A stretch of 64,000 bases of DNA from Faucicola osloensis_D (GTDB taxonomy: Bacteria > Pseudomonadota > Gammaproteobacteria > Pseudomonadales > Moraxellaceae), in NCBI GenBank assembly GCA_020041925.1, contig CP083409.1; one strand, 5' to 3'. Of the stretch, positions 1 to 8,443 are shown piece by piece (position 1 is the first letter of the stretch; every line of letters starts with the position of its first letter). The notes beneath the pieces are model-generated. The model was not told the DNA's origin, searched no databases, and saw only the letters and a program-made list of their open reading frames with translations. The translations under genes were made by a program, and so were the position numbers.

Positions 1-501
1 GTCTTTGACTTGTTTTAGGTCACTTAATTTACCTGGATAGATGCCAAGCGGTGCGGTAGGCACTTGGAAGGCTTCAACGATATCTAGGTTGTTGTCTTTT
101 TTGAAGGTGTCGAGATAAGGTTTGTGTTGGAACACGTTGATATCAATATCGCCATCGGCTAAGGCTTTATTTGGGCGCACATAGTCAGAGAATTCAACCA
201 ATCTGACTTTATAGCCTTGTTTCTCTAACTGCGGTTTGACCGAGTTTTTGACCATGTCACCGAAGTCGCCCACAGTGGTACCAATCACAATTTCAGATTT
301 ATTCGGGTCAATACCTGTGCCTGTCGCTGCTGTGGTAGTCGTTGAGCTTGCGGTGGTCGTGGTTGTAGTTGTGGTGGTGCTGGCTTGTGCTGTGGTTTCG
401 GTTTTGCTTTCAGGTTTGCTACAACCGACTAGGGCAATCCCTGCAACCCCTACGGTTGCTAATAGCTGCGCGATGTGGCTTGATAAATGCGTTAATTTCA
501 T
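1..501 (-). CDS. metQ: MetQ methionine-binding lipoprotein, 3' end cut by window
   Basis: Substrate-binding lipoprotein of the MetNIQ D/L-methionine ABC importer, anchored on the periplasmic face of the inner membrane. Only the first 167 codons are present. The start is ATG at 501. A signal peptide of about 26 residues ends in a lipobox (ALVGC). The mature part opens with a threonine/serine-rich linker containing nine consecutive threonines. The NlpA/MetQ fold follows, with IVIGTTVGDFGDMV and the conserved stretch VEFSDYVRPNKALADGDID (seen). metI and metN follow downstream on the same strand. An operon is inferred from order and orientation, although a 162-base gap separates metQ from metI. 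Confidence 0.93.
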   Translation of the reverse strand, partial: MKLTHLSSHIAQLLATVGVAGIALVGCSKPESKTETTAQASTTTTTTTTTASSTTTTAATGTGIDPNKSEIVIGTTVGDFGDMVKNSVKPQLEKQGYKVRLVEFSDYVRPNKALADGDIDINVFQHKPYLDTFKKDNNLDIVEAFQVPTAPLGIYPGKLSDLKQVKD

Positions 502-663
502 ACATAACTCCAAAAATGAAAAAATAAACGGACAAAACAATCAGCTTACCTTAACATATTCATAAAAAAAATGTTATTGAGAGTTAACCTATGGATATGA
601 AATTTTTTCATAATTCCTAGAAAAACCATCAACAACAGTTTTTTAAACCGCCATCAGCTAAGA

Positions 664-1353
664 TTAACGTTTATCCAGACGGTGCGCCAAAATATTACCA
701 ACCGATTGGATGATAATCACCATCACCACCAATAGAATCACCATAAAAATCATCACGTCATTTTGATAGCGGTTATAACCATAACGAATCGCCAAATCAC
801 CAAGGCCGCCACCCCCAATCATACCCGCTGCCGCACTGTAAGAGAGTAAACTAATCATCAAGGTGGTAATACTTAAAATCAAACTTGAGCGTGACTCGAC
901 CAATAGCACGCTGCAAATAATCGTCCCTGTACTTGCACCCATTGATAACGCCGCTTCGATGATACCTTTTGGCACATCGCGCAGGTTTTGTTCAACGAGC
1001 CTAGCAAAGTAAAAGATACCGGCGACACTCAAAGCAAGCGATGCCGCAATTGGACCAATGGTGGTACCGACAATGAGGCGAGTGACAGGAATAATCACAA
1101 TCATCAAGATCACAAACGGAAAAGCACGCATGATATTGGTAAAGTTGCCAAGTCCTGCATACAGCGATTTGTTGTCGGCGAGCTGATTTTTACTGGTCAA
1201 AAATAGCGCGACGCCGAGCAATGTACCAAAGATGACTGATGCAACCGTTGAGATACCCACCATAATCAGTGTTTCCCAAAACGCTTGCCAAATTTCTGCC
1301 TTCATCCCCAAAAGATTATCAACCGCGCTTTGCCAAGTTAATGTATTTGCCAT
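664..1353 (-). CDS. metI: MetI methionine ABC transporter permease
   Basis: Inner-membrane permease of the methionine importer, 229 residues, close to the usual 217. About five hydrophobic segments are visible. The EAA loop that docks on MetN is present as EAALSMGASTGTIICSVLL, and the conserved end-of-protein stretch GGGGLGDLAIRYGYNRYQ is intact. I chose ATG at 1353 (MANTLTWQ) because the longer reading frame from 1365 would need a TTG codon. It lies between metQ and metN with a 67-base gap to metN. The family assignment is firm; the exact start is less certain because no strong ribosome binding site is visible. Confidence 0.93.
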   Translation of the reverse strand: MANTLTWQSAVDNLLGMKAEIWQAFWETLIMVGISTVASVIFGTLLGVALFLTSKNQLADNKSLYAGLGNFTNIMRAFPFVILMIVIIPVTRLIVGTTIGPIAASLALSVAGIFYFARLVEQNLRDVPKGIIEAALSMGASTGTIICSVLLVESRSSLILSITTLMISLLSYSAAAGMIGGGGLGDLAIRYGYNRYQNDVMIFMVILLVVMVIIIQSVGNILAHRLDKR

Positions 1354-1420
1354 GAAATTACCCAACGATTCAATTTAAAACTTAAAAAATTATCCAGTCA
1401 TCGACCATGTTTGTGCGCCG

Positions 1421-2158
1421 TTAATCATCACTAATCAGCAGTTGCCCAATCGGTGTGGTGGCATGAATTTGCCCCGAATATACGTCAGCGACTTCCAGCA
1501 ATCTGCCTTTATCAAGCAGGGCAACGCGGTTACACAGCTTGCGAATCACGGACATTTCATGGGTCACAATCACGATAGTGACGTTAAACTTGTCATTAAT
1601 ATCCTTGAGACAGGCTAACACCGATTTGGTCGTTGCAGGGTCGAGCGCCGAGGTAGGTTCATCGGCGAGCATTACATGAGGTTTGGGTGCTAACGCCCGT
1701 GCGATACCTGCCCGCTGTTTTTGTCCGCCAGAGAGCTGGGCGGGATAGTGGTTGGCGCGATTGACCAAATCGACAATTTCAAGGCATTCCATCACCCGTG
1801 GCATGATGGCTGCTTTTTCCCAACCGGCAATTTCTAGGGCAAAGGCAATGTTTTGTGCCACCGTGCGATTTGCCATCAGATTAAACTGCTGAAAAATCAT
1901 ACCGATATTTTGACGGGCATGGCGCAAATCGTGGGTGGATAGCGCGGTCAGCTCCTTGCCATCAATGGTGACAGTGCCGCTATCTGGGCGTTCAAGTAAA
2001 TTAATCAAGCGTAGCAAGGTGGATTTGCCTGCGCCAGAATAACCCATCAAGCCAAAAATCTCGCCTTGTTGGATTGTGAGCGATGTCGGTTCTACCGCAG
2101 TAAACCAGTTGCCATCTTGGGTTTGGAAGCGTTTGGTAACGTTATCAATGGTAATCAT
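1421..2158 (-). CDS. metN: MetN-type methionine ABC ATPase lacking the C-terminal regulatory domain
   Basis: ATPase that powers methionine import through MetI. Walker A (GYSGAGKS), Q-loop (FQQFN), signature (LSGGQKQR), Walker B (VMLADEPTSALD) and switch histidine (VTHE) are all present. Length is 245 residues. MetN proteins are usually about 340 because they carry a C-terminal NIL/ACT-like domain that binds methionine and inhibits transport (family knowledge). Here the frame stops soon after the nucleotide-binding domain, and no NIL-like sequence is seen in the downstream gap. Unlike the metQ-metI-metN order here, E. coli has metN-metI-metQ. The call rests on the domain motifs plus the MetI/MetQ neighbours. 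Confidence 0.9.
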   Translation of the reverse strand: MITIDNVTKRFQTQDGNWFTAVEPTSLTIQQGEIFGLMGYSGAGKSTLLRLINLLERPDSGTVTIDGKELTALSTHDLRHARQNIGMIFQQFNLMANRTVAQNIAFALEIAGWEKAAIMPRVMECLEIVDLVNRANHYPAQLSGGQKQRAGIARALAPKPHVMLADEPTSALDPATTKSVLACLKDINDKFNVTIVIVTHEMSVIRKLCNRVALLDKGRLLEVADVYSGQIHATTPIGQLLISDD

Positions 2159-2328
2159 GATAATAAAAAATTTTGCAGTGGCTAAAAGAAGGTAATTTTA
2201 GCACAGCTCGTCGTCAGCGTTTAGTCGCTTTAACGAATAAATAAATGCCGAATGGTGGGTTTAACTAAATAATAGAGGAGAAAACCGAAAAAAAATTGTG
2301 ACAAAACTATAGGCAGATATAAAAGCGG

Positions 2329-4026
2329 TTACGATTGGGTGATAGGTAATGTGACCAAAAAGCGGGTATGACCATCCAATGTGTCGGTGATAATACGACC
2401 GCCATGGGCTTTGACAATCTGCGCCACCAAAGATAGCCCGAGCCCTGAGCCTTTTTTCTCTTGTTGTAGCCGTACAAATGGACTGAAAATATCAGTGCGT
2501 TTGTCTTCAGGAATGCCTGTACCTTGGTCGATAACCGCAATACATACCTGATGAAATTCTGGCAAGTGTACAACGTCAGATTTTTTACGTGAAAAAATAG
2601 ACGATTTATTTTTTGGCTTGTTAGCCAGTTTGCTCGAAGTTGCTTCGCTATCTGCAGTGACCGTTGCGGCGGGACTATTTGTCGATGGTATTTCAGCGTC
2701 AAGGGTGATGTCATCGCCGTTTGTAGGGTCACTGGTGGTATCTTTTATGGGGGCGGGCAAAGCCACCTTATCTTTTTCAGCATCGGTATCTTTTCCGGCA
2801 TCGGTATGTTTTTGATTATCAGTATCTTTTATACTCTCTTGGATGGTAGGTAGGGTATCAATTGCCAGTTGGTTACCCGCATCATCAATGGCATACAGCT
2901 GCACGCTCACAGGTGGGACGCCATGAAGATGGGCATTGTCGAGCAAATTACGCACGAGGTGGGTAAGAAGTTTGGCTTGCCCTTGGATGATAATATGACC
3001 ACCCGCAAAGGTAGCTTGTGGGTAGTGCTGAATCTCATTTCTAATTAACTCATATAAATCGACGTCTTCTACTTTTTCTATCGCATGACCGGCATCCATA
3101 CGACTGACGAGCAAAATACTTTCCACCAAATCATTAAGACCCGTCAAATCACGGTTGATGGCATCGGCACGTTTTTGTACTTTATCCTGTATCGTTTTGT
3201 CAAACTGACTTGCCAGCATGGTCATCATTTCAACTTGTAGACGAATACGGGTAATCGGTGTGCGAATCTCATGTGAGGCATGCGCTAACAGCAGTTTATT
3301 GGCATTCATCAAGGTTTCGATACGTTCGGCGGTTTGGTTAAAACCGCGCGCCAAAATGGTAATTTCATCATTGCCCACGGGCGTGACACGGGCAGAGAAA
3401 TCGCCATCACCCAGTTGGGTCATTTGCCGACTTAGCTGATTGATACGCCATGTCATGGTGCGCGCAATCATCCATAACATGCCCGACATGATGAGCAGCA
3501 GTAGCAAGGTGCCTGTCAATAAATTAATCGCGGGCGAAATCGCACGGCGGTTACTAAGTTTTGATTGGTATAACAGCACATAACCCGATTGGCTATTGAC
3601 TTGAATTTCGGTCGGGTGTTTTGGATCATCTCTAGGAAACAAGGATAAAAAAAATGGCGGATTTGGCGGTAAGGTGGCAGGCAGCCCACGCATGATCATA
3701 ATCGCTTCGCCACTTTTGCCATCGTATAGACCAAATTTGGCGTTCAGTGAATCGCTATAGATATTAAAACTACGCCGTACGAGGGCAAGTAGATAGCGGG
3801 TTTCGAGGTTTTTTTGTTGGTCTTGAGCGGTACGCAGCTCAACTAGTAGCGGATCTAGCTGCTGGGTGACTTGGCTGGCAATGACTTGGTGGCGGGTGTT
3901 GGCAGAAGTATCGTGTACTAGGTGGCTTAAAACTACCATTGCCCCAGCAAAAATGACCAATGCCAGCATAACGCTGGCAAATAACTTGCTAAATACACTG
4001 TTAAATTTTATGCCGCTCAATCGCAC
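2329..4026 (-). CDS. Sensor histidine kinase with a low-complexity insertion in its ATPase domain
   Basis: Membrane histidine kinase, 565 residues, probable partner of the OmpR-type regulator just upstream (115-base gap). Order: TM1 about 12-35, a periplasmic sensor of about 130 residues, TM2 about 168-188, HAMP about 190-240, and HisKA with the phospho-acceptor in ASHEIRTPITR. The N box (VRNLLDNAHLHG) and G boxes (DQGTGIPEDK, GSGLGLSL) follow. Between N and G1 boxes, roughly residues 395-485, lies an Asp/Lys/Thr/Ser-rich insertion with repeats such as KDTD. The start is GTG at 4026, kept because the next Met (residue 18) would remove half of TM1. RstB/AdeS-like in layout; the signal is unknown. 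Confidence 0.85.
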   Translation of the reverse strand: MRLSGIKFNSVFSKLFASVMLALVIFAGAMVVLSHLVHDTSANTRHQVIASQVTQQLDPLLVELRTAQDQQKNLETRYLLALVRRSFNIYSDSLNAKFGLYDGKSGEAIMIMRGLPATLPPNPPFFLSLFPRDDPKHPTEIQVNSQSGYVLLYQSKLSNRRAISPAINLLTGTLLLLLIMSGMLWMIARTMTWRINQLSRQMTQLGDGDFSARVTPVGNDEITILARGFNQTAERIETLMNANKLLLAHASHEIRTPITRIRLQVEMMTMLASQFDKTIQDKVQKRADAINRDLTGLNDLVESILLVSRMDAGHAIEKVEDVDLYELIRNEIQHYPQATFAGGHIIIQGQAKLLTHLVRNLLDNAHLHGVPPVSVQLYAIDDAGNQLAIDTLPTIQESIKDTDNQKHTDAGKDTDAEKDKVALPAPIKDTTSDPTNGDDITLDAEIPSTNSPAATVTADSEATSSKLANKPKNKSSIFSRKKSDVVHLPEFHQVCIAVIDQGTGIPEDKRTDIFSPFVRLQQEKKGSGLGLSLVAQIVKAHGGRIITDTLDGHTRFLVTLPITQS

Positions 4027-4141
4027 ACAGAATCCAAAAATCGTGGGTCATCACAGGCTATTATAATAGCTTTGCTAGCATAATAACCAAAGATAATGAC
4101 CTTTTGCGTGTTAAATTTGTCAAGCTATCTTACTTACACTC

Positions 4142-4879
4142 TTACACTTGGTCAGTGGCAAACTGATAGCCGACACCACGCACCGTGATAATGCGTTTTG
4201 GCTGACGAGGATTGTCTTCAATCAGCGCGCGCAGACGCGAAATATGCACATCAATGGCACGGTCGATGTTATCACTGCTGTCATCGTTTGGCATCGCATG
4301 CCACAGCTGTTCACGGCTCAGTACTTTACCTGAGTGAGTAGCAAAGTAATGCAATAACTGAAACTGGTGGGTGGTCAAACGCACCGGCTCATCATCAATC
4401 GTTACTTCATGGCTATCTGGATAAACCTTTAAGCGACCAAATACTAAGTTATCTTCTTTTTGCTGATGAAGCGGCAGGTCGTGACGGCGCATGACCGCAC
4501 GAATACGCGCCAACAATTCACGCGGTTCAAATGGTTTTGAGACATAATCATCCGCGCCCATCTCAAGACCCAGTACACGATCAGTAGTGTCACCTTTGGC
4601 GGTAAGCATAATAATCGCCGTTTGCGCCAGACGGCTATCTTTGTGCTGACGAATACGTTGACATACTTGCATACCATCCATATCCGGTAACATTAAATCT
4701 AAAATCACCAAATCAATGGATTTTGAAGGGTTAAATAGCGTCTCTAGCCCTTCTGTTGCGGTTGGGGCATGCTGAACCTCATAATAATTCATGCCCAAAT
4801 ATTCGCTAATCAACTCGGCTAAATCTGGATCATCCTCAATCAATAGTACGGTTTTAGTACCACTATTATTATCTTCCAT
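4142..4879 (-). CDS. OmpR/PhoB-family response regulator
   Basis: DNA-binding response regulator, 245 residues. The receiver domain (about 10-125) has the acidic pair in LLIEDDPDL, phospho-acceptor Asp in VILDLMLPDMDG, Thr in MLTAKG and Lys in YVSKPF. The C-terminal winged helix (about 145-240) ends with the family motif RIITVRGVGYQF. ATG at 4879 is preferred over the TTG-initiated frame from 4891 because a GGAG lies about 6 bases upstream of it. The kinase gene follows on the same strand, and the RND pump genes lie immediately upstream in the same orientation. Control of that pump is therefore plausible (inference), as with AdeRS/AdeABC, though that pair is divergent. Confidence 0.9.
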   Translation of the reverse strand: MEDNNSGTKTVLLIEDDPDLAELISEYLGMNYYEVQHAPTATEGLETLFNPSKSIDLVILDLMLPDMDGMQVCQRIRQHKDSRLAQTAIIMLTAKGDTTDRVLGLEMGADDYVSKPFEPRELLARIRAVMRRHDLPLHQQKEDNLVFGRLKVYPDSHEVTIDDEPVRLTTHQFQLLHYFATHSGKVLSREQLWHAMPNDDSSDNIDRAIDVHISRLRALIEDNPRQPKRIITVRGVGYQFATDQV

Positions 4880-5181
4880 CACCAACTCCAAAAATTCTCT
4901 AAAATAAATCAGTTGTTATTATTGCTTTTACTCATCAAAGCCAGGCTTCTATCAGCAATCAAAAGCCTATTATCATAAGCAAGAGATTATTATCATAAAG
5001 CAAGAGACTGCCAATATGATAGTGTCTTACACAGATTTATAAAACTTCTTAGCTGCTAACCATACAGCTATCAATCACGCAGCCCAATTAGTCCAATCAA
5101 TGTATAGCCCAATTTAAAATTGTACTGGGCTACTCATTCTTAAGTTTCTTTACACTGTATAAAATTGTAATGAATTATTGC

Positions 5182-8100
5182 TTAAAGTGAGTCATGGCGA
5201 TCTATCGCAGGGGTTGTTGCTTTATTTTTAGCAAATAACCGGAAAAACCGCTGTTTGCCGTCATCTAAATAGGTATAAATCACAGGTACCACAATCAAGG
5301 TCAATAAAGTTGAAGTAATCACCCCGCCAATAATAGCGTGTGCCATCGGTGCTTGCTGCTCCGACCCTTCACCAATACCCAGTGCCAGTGGTATCATCCC
5401 CATCACCATGGCAGCGGTAGTCATCAAAATGGGGCGCAGGCGCGTTTGCCCTGCCAGCATAATAGCTTCTGTACGGCTCAAACCCTTTGATAAAGATTCT
5501 TTAATAAAATCAATGAGCAAAATCGCATTTTTGCACACCAATCCCATTAGCATGATAATGCCGATGATAGAAAACATATTAAGACTAGAGCCGAATAAAA
5601 ATAACGCAAAGAACACCCCAATCAGCGATAACGGCAGCGATGCCATGATCGCCACAGGGTATAAAAAACTATTAAACTGTGACCCTAACAACATATAGAT
5701 AAATACAATTGCCAGTCCAAGCGCGGTTGTGGCGTAGCCAATGGATTCTGCCATGTCTTTGTTAGAGCCTTGTACCGCAAAGCTGTAACCGGGTGGCAGT
5801 TTCATTTCGTTTTGGATTTTAGTGATATCCGCGCCGATATCACCTGCCGGTCTGCCGTCCGTGTTGGCTTGGACTACCACCTCACGAAACAGCGAACGGC
5901 GGTTGATTTGCGGTGCACCCAAGGTTTCACTAAAATTCGCCACTTGCGATAGCGGCACTAGTATCGGCTGACCATTTTGATCCATACGGCTTGATGACAA
6001 GTACATAGATTGTAGTTGCGAGATAGTCTGGCGGTTGTCGTCATTTAAGCGCACGTTGACATCGATATTGTTGCCGTTGTCATCTTTAAAAGTGCTCACA
6101 TTGTCACCGGCAAGCAGCGGTCGTAATGCTTGTCCGATTTGCCCAATCGAGAGACCGGCATCATTTGCTGCTTCCCGGTTAATGGTGACATTGACCATTG
6201 ATTTGGGCTGTTTAAGGGTGCTTTCCAAATCTACCAAGCCATTGACGTTTGAGAGTTTTTGCATAAACTCATTGGATAAACGTTGCAGCTCAGTTAAATC
6301 ATTGCCTTTGATGGATATCATAATCGGTTTAAGACCACCGCTGACTGCCATGGCAGCGGCTGCCACTGAGGTAACTTTTATACCGCCTACCTGCTGCAAT
6401 TGCTCACGCATGGCACGGTTTAAGGCATCTAGTCCGCGCGTGCGCTCATCTTTGGGTACTAACGATACATTGACTTGCACACGGTTTTTACCGCTATAAG
6501 ATAGCGCATTCACCGTGGCATAGGTATTGGTCACTTCAGGAAAACTTTGTAATACCGCGTTGACTTGTGCTGCTTTTTGCTGGGTGTAGTCAAGATTGGC
6601 ATTGACAGGTGTTTCAAATTTGACTTTGATTTCATTCATATCCGCTTGCGGGACAAACTCTTTGCCCACCAACCCCACGGCAAAAAATGCGGCAACCAGC
6701 GAGCTAATTGCGATGAGCACAGTTATCAAACGATGGCGTAAACTCCATGCAAGAATATGGCTGTATAGATTGGTCAGCCTATCTAACAGGCGCTGAAAAC
6801 CCGCTAATAGCCAAGCAATCGGTCGTTTGCGAAACGATACCCGCGCATTTAGTCGGTCATGTTGGTGCGCGGCATCTGGGTCTGGCCAAATCGAAGACAA
6901 CATCGGGTCAAGCGTGAAACTAACAAATAACGACAGCAACACAGCAGTGGAAACAGTCACACCAAACTGATAAAAAAAGCGTCCGATAATCCCGCCCATA
7001 AAAGCCACGGGTAAAAATACCGCCACAATCACCAGCGTCGTCGCTAGCACGGCAAGCCCGATTTCTTGGGTGCCATCAAGCGCCGCTTGGCGGTGATGTT
7101 TGCCCATACCCACATGGCGCACAATATTTTCCCGCACCACAATCGCATCATCAATCAGCAGTCCGATACATAATGCCAGCGCCAGCAGGGTCATCATGTT
7201 GATGGAAAAACCAAACGTCCAAATCGCCGCTAAAGTACCGAGCAGCGAAATGGGCAGCGTCAATCCTGTGATAATCGTCGAACGCCACGACCCCAAGAAC
7301 AACCAAACAATAAACACCGCCAATATCGCCCCTTCAATCAAGGTGCGTACCACATTATTTAACGAGCCACGAATACTTTTTGAGCTATCAGCCACTACCG
7401 TCATGGTGACACCTGGGGGTAGGGTCGATTGGATTTCTGCCAGACGCTGTTGGGTTTTATCAACCACATCAATCACATTGGCATCCGACATTTTGATAAT
7501 ATCCATTGCCACCGCAGGTTGACCATTTTGTAGTGACGCTGACTCAGCCTCGGCTTGCCCATCAACGACTTGGGCAACTTGCGATAGGTACACAGGCACG
7601 ATAGCACCCGTGCTTGAACGATTTTGAGCGACAATGATTTGGTTAAACTCATTGGGTGTTTTGACCAACCCGTTGACTTGAATCACCATTTCTTGGTTTT
7701 GATTATTGATAGTGCCGACAGGTAATTCAACGTTCTCTGAGCGTAGCGCATTGCTAATTTGATTGACTGAGACTTTATAGGCATTCATTTGGGTGGGATT
7801 GAGCAGCACACGGATTTGACGCTGCCGACCTCCCAAGATATCGACCCGACCCACCCCTGTGACTGTCTGTAGCTGTTTTTTGACTGTGTTGTCTAAATAA
7901 GTGGATAATTCCCGAAGCGACATTTTGTCAGAGCGAAACGTGACAGACACCACAGGCGCATCGGCAGGATTGTACTGCGCAACAATAGGCGTGGTAACTT
8001 CATCCCGAAAGGTGGGGGTCACCAGTGCCAATTTATCACGCACGTTTTGCGCGGCAACATCGGACGGGATATTTAAATCAAACTGCACGATGACTTGTGA

Positions 8101-8364
8101 CAAGCCTTGTTGGGTGACGGAGGTCACTTCTTTGACACCGGCGATGGTATTGACTTGGTCTTCAATTTTTTTGGTAATGTCGGTCTCGATGACTTCAGGC
8201 GAAGCACCACTATAAACGGTATTGACCACTACAAAAGGAAATTCAATATTAGGAAATTCCTCAACTTTCATGCGAAATGTTGCCAGCAAGCCAATGACCA
8301 TCAGCGCGAGCATGATCATGGCGGCAAACACAGGATTGTTGATACTGACGCGGGTGAGCCACAT
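5182..8364 (-). CDS. RND efflux transporter, HAE-1 (AcrB-like) family
   Basis: Inner-membrane proton/drug antiporter of a tripartite efflux pump, 1060 residues, normal for the family. Twelve membrane helices and two large periplasmic loops are expected and the hydrophobic pattern agrees. Proton-relay residues are visible: Asp405-Asp406 in GLLIDDAIVVREN (equivalent to AcrB D407/D408) and the TM10 lysine in MGLVCKNAILL. The N terminus (MWLTRVSINNPVFAAMIM) resembles the MdtB/MuxB/VexF branch more than AcrB itself. It lies 79 bases after the adaptor gene, so the two probably form one transcript. No outer-membrane channel gene adjoins, so a TolC-type protein encoded elsewhere is presumed. Substrates cannot be read from the sequence. 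Confidence 0.94.
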   Translation of the reverse strand: MWLTRVSINNPVFAAMIMLALMVIGLLATFRMKVEEFPNIEFPFVVVNTVYSGASPEVIETDITKKIEDQVNTIAGVKEVTSVTQQGLSQVIVQFDLNIPSDVAAQNVRDKLALVTPTFRDEVTTPIVAQYNPADAPVVSVTFRSDKMSLRELSTYLDNTVKKQLQTVTGVGRVDILGGRQRQIRVLLNPTQMNAYKVSVNQISNALRSENVELPVGTINNQNQEMVIQVNGLVKTPNEFNQIIVAQNRSSTGAIVPVYLSQVAQVVDGQAEAESASLQNGQPAVAMDIIKMSDANVIDVVDKTQQRLAEIQSTLPPGVTMTVVADSSKSIRGSLNNVVRTLIEGAILAVFIVWLFLGSWRSTIITGLTLPISLLGTLAAIWTFGFSINMMTLLALALCIGLLIDDAIVVRENIVRHVGMGKHHRQAALDGTQEIGLAVLATTLVIVAVFLPVAFMGGIIGRFFYQFGVTVSTAVLLSLFVSFTLDPMLSSIWPDPDAAHQHDRLNARVSFRKRPIAWLLAGFQRLLDRLTNLYSHILAWSLRHRLITVLIAISSLVAAFFAVGLVGKEFVPQADMNEIKVKFETPVNANLDYTQQKAAQVNAVLQSFPEVTNTYATVNALSYSGKNRVQVNVSLVPKDERTRGLDALNRAMREQLQQVGGIKVTSVAAAAMAVSGGLKPIMISIKGNDLTELQRLSNEFMQKLSNVNGLVDLESTLKQPKSMVNVTINREAANDAGLSIGQIGQALRPLLAGDNVSTFKDDNGNNIDVNVRLNDDNRQTISQLQSMYLSSSRMDQNGQPILVPLSQVANFSETLGAPQINRRSLFREVVVQANTDGRPAGDIGADITKIQNEMKLPPGYSFAVQGSNKDMAESIGYATTALGLAIVFIYMLLGSQFNSFLYPVAIMASLPLSLIGVFFALFLFGSSLNMFSIIGIIMLMGLVCKNAILLIDFIKESLSKGLSRTEAIMLAGQTRLRPILMTTAAMVMGMIPLALGIGEGSEQQAPMAHAIIGGVITSTLLTLIVVPVIYTYLDDGKQRFFRLFAKNKATTPAIDRHDSL

Positions 8365-8443
8365 AGCAAATTCCTAATAGCAAAATTTTTGACAATAAAA
8401 TTTTTAACAATATTGAATGATTGAATGAAACACTATCAGTAGG

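Noticed and set aside
236..565. Plus-strand open frame with a poly-valine stretch
   Set aside because: It is the antisense of the metQ signal peptide and threonine linker; no ribosome binding site and no domain.
4968..5007. Two direct copies of about 19 bases (TATTATCATAARGCAAGAGA)
   Set aside because: A single short duplication in an AT-rich spacer between the RND gene and its regulator; too little to support a feature.
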